Shown: positions 1 to 7,038 of the stretch, piece after piece
Numbering within the stretch: the first letter of the stretch is position 1
Layout: the number at the start of each line of letters is the position of its first letter
Assembly (NCBI GenBank): GCA_049282265.1
Contig: JBAPTR010000157.1
Span: 1 to 13,347, forward strand
Source of the DNA: CAYUCJ01 sp049282265
Lineage (GTDB): Bacteria > Desulfobacterota > DSM-4660 > Desulfatiglandales > Desulfatiglandaceae
Length of the DNA: 13,347 bases
Direction: 5' to 3'
The notes under the pieces: generated by a model
What the model saw: the letters and a program-made list of their open reading frames with translations, nothing else
What the model was told of the DNA's origin: nothing
Databases searched by the model: none
Made by a program: the position numbers and the translations under genes

Positions 1-572
1 ATGGCGGCAAGGGAGCGTTTGGTTTTCCGACTCTTGCGCCATGTCACGGGGTCCACATAATTTGTTCCCAACACCCACATTCCCTTTTCGGCGGCCATAG
101 CCGCCTTTTCAACAGTAAAATAACTGGCAAGATTCAGTCCTTGTGGCGATTTTTCAAGATATACCGCAGCGTATCCTGCACGGAGCATTTCCAGGTTCAC
201 GTTTGTCTTGCCGAGAAAGACTTCTCCCCACATCAGTCCATAACTCTTTTCACCATAACCTTTAATGGAAACCTGTTTGTTGAGAATAAGGCTTTCGAGG
301 TACGTTTTTGCCTCGCGGCCAAAGGGCTGGTCCTCTTCACTCTCTCTAGTGGAAAGCTCAGGGGCATCTATGCCGGCGAGCCTGACGGTAAATAGTGCGT
401 CCTGTCCCTTGACCTGGATGGTATCGCCATTGTATGCCTTGATCACACTGAATTCTTCTGCAAATGAGGCAAGTGGGAGCACAAGAAGGATCACAAACAG
501 GAGAAGGCCTGGCCCGGAAAGGCGGCCGATCAAGGTATAAAGGGCAAAAGCAGCGGTCTTCGGCTTCAACAT
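1..572 (-). CDS. Thermonuclease (staphylococcal nuclease-like) family protein, 3' end cut by window edge
   Basis: This minus-strand frame is open for 190 codons from an ATG at 572 to the left edge without a stop, so the C-terminus is missing. The start is supported by a GAAAGG ribosome site 8 bases upstream (581-586). Residues about 18-38 form a hydrophobic signal peptide or anchor ending near SFAEE, so the protein is probably exported. The SNase fold follows: IKAYNGDTIQV is the first strand and substrate loop, and VRLAGIDAPE contains the equivalents of SNase Arg35, Asp40 and Glu43. MLRAGYAAVY and AEKGMW match the family's C-terminal helices. The residue aligned with catalytic Arg87, normally in a D-K/R-YGR motif, is Leu here (KSYGLMWGEV). 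Activity on nucleic acid may therefore be reduced or lost. The family cleaves DNA and RNA with calcium. Family assignment is firm; activity is uncertain. Confidence 0.88.
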   Translation of the reverse strand, partial: MLKPKTAAFALYTLIGRLSGPGLLLFVILLVLPLASFAEEFSVIKAYNGDTIQVKGQDALFTVRLAGIDAPELSTRESEEDQPFGREAKTYLESLILNKQVSIKGYGEKSYGLMWGEVFLGKTNVNLEMLRAGYAAVYLEKSPQGLNLASYFTVEKAAMAAEKGMWVLGTNYVDPVTWRKSRKTKRSLAA

Positions 573-607
573 CTCATGGGCCTTTCAAAATACACGCCCA
601 TTACCTC

Positions 608-685
608 GGTATAATTGCCATAAATGGGCCATTTCAACCTGCGTCTAATGCCCATGACATTAAAGGGACTAACCTAGCTTGTCAA
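608..685 (-). promoter_or_regulatory. Candidate promoters of the thermonuclease gene
   Basis: Two weak sigma70-like arrangements read toward the thermonuclease start. One has TTGAAA (637-632), an 18-base spacer and TATACC (613-608). The other has a perfect TTGACA (685-680) with TTTAAT (664-659) at a short 15-base spacing. Neither is a full match. This is inference from the sequence only. Confidence 0.28.
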
Positions 686-802
686 TAGAGAAGTGACAGG
701 TTTGCGATTTTGTTTCTCTGTCGTGCTGTTACAAGTCGTCAAGACGGTTCTTGATATGCCGTCACTGTTCTGCCTATATTTGGCGGAGTGAGAAAACCGG
801 GC

Positions 803-831
803 TTGGTAATTGACCCCATGGCGGGTATATG
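803..831 (+). promoter_or_regulatory. Candidate promoter of the PAP2 gene
   Basis: TTGGTA (803-808), a 17-base spacer and TATATG (826-831) each match 4 of 6 consensus sigma70 positions. A TTGACC hexamer at 810-815 is an alternative -35 without a good partner. Transcription would start near 838, giving a leader of about 60 bases that contains the GCAGAGG ribosome site. Confidence 0.3.
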
Positions 832-900
832 CTAAACCGCTCCATGGAAAGCAGACGAAATCCCGGAGTCTTCTGAAACAACCCGGCAGAGGTATTTCCT

Positions 901-1671
901 ATGGACAAACCGTCGATTTTTGACCCTCGCAGTTACTGGTACTGGCTGCCCGCGGCCCTGTTCTTTATGAGTGCACTTATCATCGGGATGGGGGGATACA
1001 ATCGCACCCTGTTTTTGGTGATTCATCAGGCCGGGTGGCATGTATCTCCCGTTTGCTGGGGGCTTGTCACTTTTTTCGGGGGTACGTTGACGGCCCTCTC
1101 CCTACTCTTGCTCCTCGCCAGACGCTACCCCCGGATTCTGTGGGCCGCTCTGCTGGCCGGGTTGATCGCCATTGCCTGGTCCCATGGACTCAAGGCCTGG
1201 TTGAATGTCTCCCGCCCCCCTGCTGTGCTTGGATCGGACATGCTTCATGTGATCGGGCCCAGGTTGAAACATGGCTCTTTTCCAAGCGGTCATGCCACAA
1301 CGGCTTTCACCATTGCCGGAATTGTGGCCATGAACATGAGGAAATGGCCTTCTCGCCTCTGTCTTCTGGCGTGCGCCATGCTTGTCGGTCTCAGCCGCAT
1401 AATGGTGGGGGTGCACTGGCCGGTTGATGTGCTTGCCGGCGCAGGCGGTGGTTGGCTGAGTGCCGGCGCAGGCATGTGGCTCAGTGGCCGTTGGCCTGGA
1501 GGTCTCAAGCTTCGGCGGGTCCTGCTGATACTGTTCATATTGTGCGCTGTGTCAATGTCGCTTGTTGACACCCGCTATCCGGGTGCGCGCTGGTTGGCCA
1601 TATCCCTTACCCTTTGGACTGTTCCGATAGGATTACTGGCGCTGCGGGCCGCGTGGCGAGGTGAGGCGTGA
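901..1671 (+). CDS. PAP2-family (type 2 phosphatidic acid phosphatase) membrane phosphatase
   Basis: The 256-residue product carries the complete three-part PAP2 signature. Motif 1 is K98 to R105-P106 (KAWLNVSRP), motif 2 is P128-S129-G130-H131, and motif 3 is S165-R166 with H172 and D176 (SRIMVGVHWPVD). H131 and H172 are the expected acid/base and phospho-enzyme histidines. About six hydrophobic membrane segments surround these motifs, as in the family. Members remove phosphate from lipid phosphates or diphosphates such as phosphatidic acid, phosphatidylglycerol phosphate or undecaprenyl diphosphate. The substrate here cannot be read from sequence. The ATG at 901 has GCAGAGG about 9 bases upstream. 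The last 39 bases overlap the 3' end of the opposing dedA-like gene. Confidence 0.93.
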   Translation: MDKPSIFDPRSYWYWLPAALFFMSALIIGMGGYNRTLFLVIHQAGWHVSPVCWGLVTFFGGTLTALSLLLLLARRYPRILWAALLAGLIAIAWSHGLKAWLNVSRPPAVLGSDMLHVIGPRLKHGSFPSGHATTAFTIAGIVAMNMRKWPSRLCLLACAMLVGLSRIMVGVHWPVDVLAGAGGGWLSAGAGMWLSGRWPGGLKLRRVLLILFILCAVSMSLVDTRYPGARWLAISLTLWTVPIGLLALRAAWRGEA

Positions 1672-2268
1672 TCTATTCCTTCTGAATCTCCAGATATATG
1701 CTGCTGCCAGGCACAAGCAAAGGATCGCCAGTCCTATGCTTATCTTGTTGATGTGGCCCTTGAGCAGTTCCTGGTTCCGGCCGAACCAGAAGCCCGCGAG
1801 CCCGAGGACCGTGACCCAGATGGATGCACCCAGGGTGGTGAAGAGGCAGAAGAGGAAAAAATTCATCCTGGTCAGTCCAGCAGGAAGTGAAATGTACTGA
1901 CGAATTCCCGGCAGCAGGCGCCCGATAAAAGTACTGATGTGCCCGTGCTGCGCGAAAAAAACATCCGCCTTCTGAAGAGCCTTCTTGCTTACCAGGAAAT
2001 AGCGGCCGTATTTCTCAAAAAAGGGCCTTCCATACCTGACGGCCAGCCAGTAGTTGAATATGGCCCCCAGAAGACTGCCCCCTATCCCGGAAACCAGGAC
2101 CAACCAGAGAGACATATCCCCCCGATAGGCCAGGTATCCGGCGGGTGCAATCACAATCTCGCTGGGAAAGGGAAAGAAAGAGGACTCAAGGAACATCAAA
2201 CCCACAATCCCCGGGTAACCCCACTGGTTGACCGTATGGACTATCCACGTGATGACTTGCTCGAGCAT
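1633..2268 (-). CDS. DedA/SNARE-associated family membrane protein
   Basis: The protein is 211 residues from the ATG at 2268, within the usual 200-220 for DedA proteins. A longer in-frame start at 2403 adds 45 non-conserved residues; I reject it because GGGGACAG lies just before 2268 and MLEQVITWIV is a typical DedA beginning. Family marks are the re-entrant loop with E28 and FPFPSE (32-37), GYLAYRGDM with acidic D51, and GRLLPGIRQYISLPAG (116-131) with the essential-type arginines R117 and R123. The basic tail follows the last membrane helix. DedA proteins act in cytoplasmic-membrane lipid homeostasis, and some recycle undecaprenyl phosphate or phospholipids across the membrane. The gene converges on and overlaps the PAP2 gene. 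Proteins fusing DedA and PAP2 domains are known, which makes a shared lipid-phosphate role plausible. Confidence 0.92.
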   Translation of the reverse strand: MLEQVITWIVHTVNQWGYPGIVGLMFLESSFFPFPSEIVIAPAGYLAYRGDMSLWLVLVSGIGGSLLGAIFNYWLAVRYGRPFFEKYGRYFLVSKKALQKADVFFAQHGHISTFIGRLLPGIRQYISLPAGLTRMNFFLFCLFTTLGASIWVTVLGLAGFWFGRNQELLKGHINKISIGLAILCLCLAAAYIWRFRRNRSRLTSPRGPQRQ

Positions 2269-2316
2269 TTTCTGTCCCCGGTGATCGGATGTTGTCAATC
2301 GGCATTGATGAGTGCA

Positions 2317-2346
2317 ATCATTAGGACAAAAAAGCCCCAGTGTCAA
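2317..2346 (-). promoter_or_regulatory. Candidate promoter of the dedA-like gene
   Basis: On the minus strand a perfect TTGACA (2346-2341) is followed after 18 bases by AATGAT (2322-2317), a 4-of-6 match to the -10 consensus. Transcription would start about 40 bases before the ATG at 2268. Confidence 0.4.
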
Positions 2347-2751
2347 CAGTGGATGACGGCCGACAGCCTGTTTTGGGTGCTCCGGGCCGTCAGGCCGGAT
2401 CAACGGAGATAATTTTAAGGGGTTATGATGATCTCATATCCGAACGCTTAACTCGAACAGATTTATATCCCAGCAAAGCCAGGAAGGGCCTGGGGCGGCA
2501 TTTGCGGAGGGGAGATCCGCAAGAGCGCTTTTGTCGTGGCCGTAAGATACGAAAACGATTGGTCTCGCAGAAATAGGGAGATTGGATCTTTTGAGAAAGG
2601 TCTTTTCCAAGATCTCCATCCCTCAAGAAGTTTTCCTTCCTTTTTTCTGGTCAATCACCCATCGCCCCAATCCTAAAAATTAGGTATGATCCCTTTTCCC
2701 TCCTTGGAAATCATGTGGACGGTCTGATATGGGTGAGCGCGGGAGGGTAAT

Positions 2752-2780
2752 GATTGCAATCTCCTTGCTTTTTGAGCAAG
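2752..2780. promoter_or_regulatory. Two adjacent palindromes, possible toxin-antitoxin operators
   Basis: A perfect 10-bp palindrome (GATTGCAATC, 2752-2761) is followed two bases later by a 6-bp inverted repeat with a 5-base spacer (CTTGCT and AGCAAG, 2764-2780). They lie about 75-100 bases before the antitoxin start. Type II antitoxins commonly repress their own operon by binding such sites. A weak promoter, TTGCTT (2765-2770) with TATCTT (2788-2793), would overlap the second palindrome. The link to autoregulation is inference. Confidence 0.35.
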
Positions 2781-2851
2781 TTAAGGGTATCTTTACATTA
2801 ACAATCAAAATAATCCGGTTGTAAACAGTCATTAGAAAGGTGAGTGCCATC

Positions 2852-3088
2852 ATGGCTCCTTCGGTCAATGAACAGTACATCGTCGACGAAAAGGGGAACC
2901 CAACTGCGGTTATCCTCCCGATAAAAGCATACAAAAAGATGCTTTCCATCCTGGACGAAGTTGAGGACCACAAAGAAAGCAGGATTCTTTCTCAATCCAC
3001 GGAATTCAAAACGCTCGTCAAAAAGGGGTTGGAGGATATTAAGGCAGGCAGAATCAAACCCTGGAAGGAAGTCTGGGATGAGCTATGA
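2852..3088 (+). CDS. Type II antitoxin, Phd/YefM-like
   Basis: The product is 78 residues. The N-terminal half (YIVDEKGNPTAVILPIKAY followed by a leucine-rich acidic helix) matches the DNA-binding and dimer part of the Phd/YefM antitoxin fold. The C-terminal half, with LEDIKAGRIKPWKEVWDEL, looks like the extended region that wraps and neutralises a RelE-type toxin. I chose the ATG at 2852 because AAAGGTG lies 9 bases upstream. A GTG at 2840 would overlap that ribosome site and add four residues. The stop codon lies inside the toxin gene, giving an 11-base overlap typical of translationally coupled pairs. The protein should bind the toxin and repress the operon. Confidence 0.82.
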   Translation: MAPSVNEQYIVDEKGNPTAVILPIKAYKKMLSILDEVEDHKESRILSQSTEFKTLVKKGLEDIKAGRIKPWKEVWDEL

Positions 3089-3425
3089 TGTTCATTTAAC
3101 CGAGAGCTTCCAAAAATGTGTAAAGGCCCTGAAAAAGAAGTATCCTCACGTCAAGGATGACCTTCTCAGTCAAATCAAGGCATTAGAGAAAGATCCATCT
3201 GCTGGAGATCCCATACCGGGTTGGAACAAAGAGATATGGAAAGTCAGGGTAGCCAGCTCTGATGTAAAAAAGGGAAAGCGGGGCGGCTATCGGCTCATCT
3301 ACTTCTGGCAGGCGGGCGAAATGAAGATCTATCTTCTGGTGGCCTATTTCAAGGGCGAAAAGGCAGAAATCACCAAGAAGGAGATAGAGACTTTGCTCAA
3401 GAAGCTTAACGAGGAATTGGGGTAG
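3078..3425 (+). CDS. Type II toxin, RelE/ParE superfamily
   Basis: The 115-residue product starts at the ATG at 3078, inside the antitoxin gene, with GGAAGGAA (3063-3070) at good ribosome-site distance. An upstream in-frame start at 2961 would lie deep in the antitoxin and is rejected. The protein has the small RelE-like pattern: N-terminal helices (ESFQKCVKALKKKYPHVKDD), then a basic beta-sheet core with IWKVRVAS, KGKRGGYRLIYF and KIYLLVAYFKGEK, and a C-terminal helix. The KGKRGGYR segment and nearby lysines are where RelE-type RNases place their positive, RNA-contacting residues. The likely role is mRNA cleavage when the antitoxin is lost. Gyrase poisoning, as in ParE, cannot be excluded from sequence. 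Confidence 0.83.
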   Translation: MSYDVHLTESFQKCVKALKKKYPHVKDDLLSQIKALEKDPSAGDPIPGWNKEIWKVRVASSDVKKGKRGGYRLIYFWQAGEMKIYLLVAYFKGEKAEITKKEIETLLKKLNEELG

Positions 3426-3454
3426 CTCAGGGGGCAGGAGACAGACCCTGAGTT
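3424..3454 (+). terminator. Stem-loop directly at the toxin stop codon, possible weak terminator
   Basis: CTCAGGG (3426-3432) and CCCTGAG (3446-3452) form a perfect 7-bp stem around a 13-base loop. The stem can be lengthened by a G-T and an A-T pair into the toxin stop codon. No T-run follows, so intrinsic termination is uncertain; an mRNA-end stabilising role is equally possible. Confidence 0.4.
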
Positions 3455-3586
3455 CAGAAAGTGATCGATGAAATGCGGTTGCGTATGGGTTGCGTTCTGC
3501 TGTTAGAAAATGTCAGATTTTGCCGTATTTTACCTTTGTAACCTATTTAACTTATTGACATCGTTAAATTAATATTCCGCTCATAA

Positions 3587-3771
3587 CCCGAAGATCTGAG
3601 ATTGGCTTATAAGGTGCTGAAAAATGCGAACTGCCCTCCTCCCGAACTCCAGCTCAAGAAAGAAATCAGGCAGATGAAAAATACGGGTTTGCCGTGCGGG
3701 CTGTGGGAGAGGGCTATTATGGATTTAACTGGGTCAAATACGTTTATGAAATGACTGTGCAGAAGCGCTGA
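3587..3771 (+). pseudogene. Possible decayed coding remnant of unknown family
   Basis: Two overlapping frames here have protein-like composition but neither has a plausible start. The first frame opens after a stop at 3584 and reads about 26 codons, ending with ELQLKKEIRQ. The second frame then reads DEKYGFAVRAVGEGYYGFNW and ends at TGA 3769-3771. A single frameshift near 3665-3675 would join them into one C-terminal fragment. I do not recognise the family, and chance open frames could explain this. Confidence 0.25.
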
Positions 3772-3893
3772 CCCATGCCTGATCATCGCCCGTTTTTGGC
3801 AAGCCGCCACAGGGCAACATTCAGGATTTTCCCCACCCCTGGTGGGCAAAGATATGGTACCCGCAACCCTCCCCACTCTTGTCGTCATTGTTG

Positions 3894-3907
3894 GGCAACC
3901 AGTTGCC
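3894..3907. promoter_or_regulatory. Palindrome upstream of the cyo promoter
   Basis: GGCAAC and GTTGCC flank a 2-base centre. The site sits about 30 bases upstream of the -35 hexamer, a position from which activators often bind. No known regulator is recognised. Confidence 0.28.
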
Positions 3908-3935
3908 GCTACAAAATCATGAGGTTGACTTTGGC

Positions 3936-3964
3936 TTGACACACAAGCCCTCATCACCTATAGT
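3936..3964 (+). promoter_or_regulatory. Strong sigma70-type promoter of the cyo operon
   Basis: TTGACA (3936-3941) is a perfect -35 hexamer. An exact 17-base spacer follows, then TATAGT (3959-3964), which matches 5 of 6 bases of the -10 consensus. Transcription would begin near 3971 and give a leader of about 88 bases before cyoA. This is the best promoter match in the window. Confidence 0.75.
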
Positions 3965-4058
3965 CTGGCCTTAAAAAACGGGTTTCTTATTATCTTATTT
4001 TTTCCACCTCATCGTATCTGTCCAAGTGCAAAAAAGCCTCGCTAATCGGAGGGGATAA

Positions 4059-5009
4059 ATGAAGAAATTCACAAAATTCGTCCTTCCCGGTTTGTCGTCA
4101 CTAGTGACCATTGCCTGCCTCGGGGGCTGCAGCCATATGGTCCTGTTCGATCCCAAGGGACCCATCGGCGATGCTGAACGCTTCCTCATCATTATGGCAT
4201 TCGCGCTCATGCTGATCGTTGTCATTCCCGTTTTTGTCATGGTTCTCTGGTTTTCCCTGAGATACAGGGCCTCCAATGCCAAGGCGGCCTATAGGCCGAA
4301 ATGGAGTTATTCCGCCAGGATCGATTTGGTCGTCTGGCTGATTCCCATTGCCATCGTCACGGCTCTTGCATATCTGGCCTGGACCGGCACCTGCCAACTT
4401 GATCCGTATAAGCCCATCGATCCCGACGTCAAACCCGTCAGTATCGAAGTCGTGTCCCTGGATTGGAATTGGCTGTTTATCTATCCGGACCACAATATTG
4501 CGGTCGTCAACCAGCTTGTTTTCCCCGCCAAAGTTCCCCTGAGCTTCAGACTCACCTCGGACACGGTAATGACCTCCTTCTTCATTCCGCAACTGGGCAG
4601 TCAGATATACGCCATGGCGGGCATGCAGACCCGGCTGCATCTCATGGCCGATGAACCGGGTGTCTATGCCGGCCAAAATCAGGAATTCAGCGGCCGCGGA
4701 TACGCCGACATGCATTTCAAGGCCGTTGCCACTTCCCAAAAAGAATTCGAAGCGTGGGTGCAAAAAGCCAAACAATCATCGAATAAGCTCGATCTTACCC
4801 GATATGAGGAACTCGAGAAGCCGAACGTCGGTTACCCCGTCACGTGCTTCTCTTCGGTCAAGCCGGATCTGTTCGAGCATATCCTGAGCAAATACATGGG
4901 TTGGATGGGTGAGAGGGGTGAAATGGAAAAGATGGGGAAGCATCCCGGCCCAATGAGCAAGAAGTCCTGTTCCGGGCACAGGAAGACCGCCGTTTTGGAG
5001 ACAAGTTGA
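4059..5009 (+). CDS. cyoA: Cytochrome bo3 quinol oxidase subunit II
   Basis: The 316-residue product is close to the 315 of E. coli CyoA. It begins with a lipoprotein signal: basic start, hydrophobic stretch and lipobox L21-G22-G23-C24, so C24 is probably lipid-modified and the large C-terminal domain lies outside the cytoplasmic membrane. Two membrane helices follow at about residues 40-68 and 89-112. The cupredoxin domain retains WNWLFIYP, SFFIPQLGSQIYAMAGMQT and FSGRGYADMHF. The cysteine pair and other ligands of the CuA centre of cytochrome c oxidases are absent, so this is a quinol-oxidase subunit. KPDLFEHIL matches the CyoA C-terminal motif. GGAGGGG (4048-4054) lies just upstream of the ATG. 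It is the first gene of the operon and ends one base before cyoB. Confidence 0.96.
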   Translation: MKKFTKFVLPGLSSLVTIACLGGCSHMVLFDPKGPIGDAERFLIIMAFALMLIVVIPVFVMVLWFSLRYRASNAKAAYRPKWSYSARIDLVVWLIPIAIVTALAYLAWTGTCQLDPYKPIDPDVKPVSIEVVSLDWNWLFIYPDHNIAVVNQLVFPAKVPLSFRLTSDTVMTSFFIPQLGSQIYAMAGMQTRLHLMADEPGVYAGQNQEFSGRGYADMHFKAVATSQKEFEAWVQKAKQSSNKLDLTRYEELEKPNVGYPVTCFSSVKPDLFEHILSKYMGWMGERGEMEKMGKHPGPMSKKSCSGHRKTAVLETS

Positions 5010-5010
5010 T

Positions 5011-7038
5011 ATGTTTGGCAAGTTGAGCTTTTCAGCGATACCTTTCGACCAACCGATCATTATGGGAGCGGTAGGCGGTGCGTCCCTGCTGGCCCTGGTG
5101 ATCCTGATCCTGATCACTTACTACGGGAAATGGACATACCTTTGGAAGGAGTGGCTGACCAGCGTCGATCATAAAAGGATCGGCATCATGTATATTATCC
5201 TGGCCTTGGTCATGCTGTTGCGCGGGTTCTCCGATGCCGTCATGATGCGCTCTCAGCAGGCCCTCGCCGCTGGCGCGTCTCACGGCTATTTGTCGCCCGA
5301 GCACTTCAACCAAGTATTCAGCGCGCACGGCTCGATCATGATCGTTTTCATGGCTATGCCGTTTCTGGTCGGGTTGATGAATATCGTGGTGCCCCAGCAG
5401 ATCGGTGCACGCGATGTGGCGTTTCCCTTTCTGAATTCGGTGAGTTTCTGGCTGACCGCGGCCGGGGCCTTGCTGGTCATGGTATCGCTGGGTGTGGGCG
5501 AGTTTTCCAAGACCGGCTGGACAGGGCTTGCACCCCTGTTCGAAAAAAAGTACAGCCCGGGAACAGGGGTGGATTATTGGTTATGGTCTTTCCAGCTTGC
5601 CGGCGCTGGCTCGCTGATGACCAGCATCAACTTTCTCGTCACCATCCTGCGAATGCGTGCTCCCGGAATGACGCTCATGCGGATGCCGATGTTCGTCTGG
5701 ACCATTTTCGCCACCAACGTGCTCATGATGTTGGCATTTCCGGTGCTGACCGTCGCCCTTTTCCTGTTGACACTCGATCGTTATCTGGGCATGCATTTTT
5801 TCACCAACGCACTCGGCGGCAACATGATGATGTATACCAACCTGTTCTGGATCTGGGGCCATCCCGAGGTGTATATTGTGATCCTCCCGGCCTTCGGCGT
5901 CTTCTCGGAGGTTGTCGCCACTTTTTCCGGAAAACGACTGTTTGGCTACAAATCCCTGGTCTATGCCACGGCGGCGATCATGCTCTTGTCCTTCACCGTC
6001 TGGCTGCACCATTTTTTCACCATGGGTGCCGGTCCGAACGTCAATACCTTTTTCGGCATTACGACCATGATGATTGCTGTTCCCACCGGGGTGAAGATCT
6101 TCGACTGGCTTTTCACCATGTACCGTGGCCGTGTGAGATTCACGACACCGATGTACTGGACCCTGGGGTTCCTCACGACCTTCGTCATCGGCGGCATGAC
6201 GGGGGTGCTGATGGCTGAACCGCCCGCTGACTACCTGGTCCACAACAGCCTGTTTCTGATCGCCCACTTCCACAACATGCTGATCCCCGGTGTGCTGTTC
6301 GGCTTTTTCGCAGGCTATGCCTACTGGTTTCCGAAGGCCATTGGTTTTCCGTTGGACGAAAAGTGGGGCAAACGCGCATTCTGGTGCTGGCTGATTGGTT
6401 TCTACCTTGCGTTTGCTCCCTTGTATATACTGGGTTTCATGGGAATGCCTCGCCGCATGGCACATTATGCCAACCTGGCCTGGCATCCCTATCTGATCAT
6501 TGCCGCGGGAGGGACCGGGGTAATCCTGATCGGCATTATTTTCCAGATGATTCAATTGTTCGTGAGCATCAGGCAACGCCATGCCACCCGCGACCTGACC
6601 GGAGACCCCTGGAACGGCCGGACCCTGGAATGGGCCACGTCTTCACCGCCGGCCGTCTATAACTTCGCGATAACGCCCGTCGTTCATGATATCGACGCCT
6701 TTACGGACATGAAGGAAAAAGGCGTCGTTTACCAGAAGCCGGATCGGTACCACGACATCCACCTACCGAAAAACACGGCGGCGGGCCTGATCAACGGCGT
6801 ATTCGCCTTCATGTTTGGATTCGCCATGGTCTGGTATATCTGGTGGTTAGCCGTCCTCTGCGCCCTGGGCATGCTCTTCACGGTGATTGTCCGCGCAGCC
6901 GATGATGACACGCACTATACGGTGCCCGCGGCCGAAGTGGAACGGATCGAGAGCCGGCGGTTTCAGCAGTTGGCGTCCGCCGCCGTGAACCGTCCGGCAG
7001 GCAGCCGGACCACGCCGGGACTTTTACCACAGAGGTGA
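5011..7038 (+). CDS. cyoB: Cytochrome bo3 quinol oxidase subunit I
   Basis: This 675-residue catalytic subunit reduces oxygen to water with electrons from quinol and pumps protons. Its beginning aligns with E. coli CyoB without gaps, and key residues fall on the same numbers. R71, D75, H98 and Q101 form the quinol site. H106 and H421 are the low-spin heme b ligands. H419 is the heme o3 ligand. H284, H333 and H334 bind CuB, and Y288 is the cross-linked tyrosine. D135 (GARDVAFPF) marks the D-channel and E286 its inner end; K362 (TGVKIFDWLF) marks the K-channel. No key residue is missing, so the enzyme should be active. The gene starts one base after cyoA and abuts cyoC. Confidence 0.98.
   Translation: MFGKLSFSAIPFDQPIIMGAVGGASLLALVILILITYYGKWTYLWKEWLTSVDHKRIGIMYIILALVMLLRGFSDAVMMRSQQALAAGASHGYLSPEHFNQVFSAHGSIMIVFMAMPFLVGLMNIVVPQQIGARDVAFPFLNSVSFWLTAAGALLVMVSLGVGEFSKTGWTGLAPLFEKKYSPGTGVDYWLWSFQLAGAGSLMTSINFLVTILRMRAPGMTLMRMPMFVWTIFATNVLMMLAFPVLTVALFLLTLDRYLGMHFFTNALGGNMMMYTNLFWIWGHPEVYIVILPAFGVFSEVVATFSGKRLFGYKSLVYATAAIMLLSFTVWLHHFFTMGAGPNVNTFFGITTMMIAVPTGVKIFDWLFTMYRGRVRFTTPMYWTLGFLTTFVIGGMTGVLMAEPPADYLVHNSLFLIAHFHNMLIPGVLFGFFAGYAYWFPKAIGFPLDEKWGKRAFWCWLIGFYLAFAPLYILGFMGMPRRMAHYANLAWHPYLIIAAGGTGVILIGIIFQMIQLFVSIRQRHATRDLTGDPWNGRTLEWATSSPPAVYNFAITPVVHDIDAFTDMKEKGVVYQKPDRYHDIHLPKNTAAGLINGVFAFMFGFAMVWYIWWLAVLCALGMLFTVIVRAADDDTHYTVPAAEVERIESRRFQQLASAAVNRPAGSRTTPGLLPQR

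Larger units (their letters stand above)
573..900. other. Divergent intergenic region between thermonuclease and PAP2 genes
   Basis: No convincing gene lies in these 328 bases. They separate two divergently transcribed genes and hold candidate promoters in both directions. A small stem is possible at 743-763 (GACGG and CCGTC around an 11-base loop). No T-run follows it, so it is not a good terminator. Confidence 0.6.
2269..2851. other. Intergenic region between dedA-like gene and toxin-antitoxin pair
   Basis: No supportable gene lies in these 583 bases; the short frames have no ribosome sites and no recognisable domains. The stretch contains a 7-bp stem with a 7-base loop at 2502-2522 (TTGCGGA and TCCGCAA) and a smaller one at 2479-2493 (CCAGG and CCTGG). 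A region at 2577-2617 has GGAGAT and GATCTT on one side and AAGATCTCC on the other. None is followed by a T-run. The right end holds the palindromes listed separately as possible operators. Confidence 0.5.
3426..3958. other. Intergenic region upstream of the oxidase operon
   Basis: Apart from the possible remnant at 3587-3771, no gene is supported. The first part (3500-3600) is AT-rich. The second part (3772-3920) is open in all three forward frames and contains stems CCCACC-cct-GGTGGG (3832-3846) and GGCAAC-ca-GTTGCC (3894-3907). It ends at the oxidase promoter. Confidence 0.5.

Noticed and set aside
3555..3575. TTGACA at 3555-3560 as a promoter
   Set aside because: No acceptable -10 hexamer occurs at 16-18 bases; the TAATAT nearby is only 9 bases away.
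3607..3957. 116-codon minus-strand frame upstream of cyoA
   Set aside because: It would be transcribed across the oxidase promoter, has no good ribosome site, and the product has no recognisable features; the region is open in many frames.
4101..4775. 224-codon minus-strand open frame inside cyoA
   Set aside because: It is antisense to a well-supported gene, with no ribosome site and no family resemblance.
5581..6582. 333-codon minus-strand open frame inside cyoB
   Set aside because: It is fully antisense to the catalytic subunit, with His/Gly/Glu-rich low-complexity composition typical of a reverse-frame shadow and no recognisable domain.
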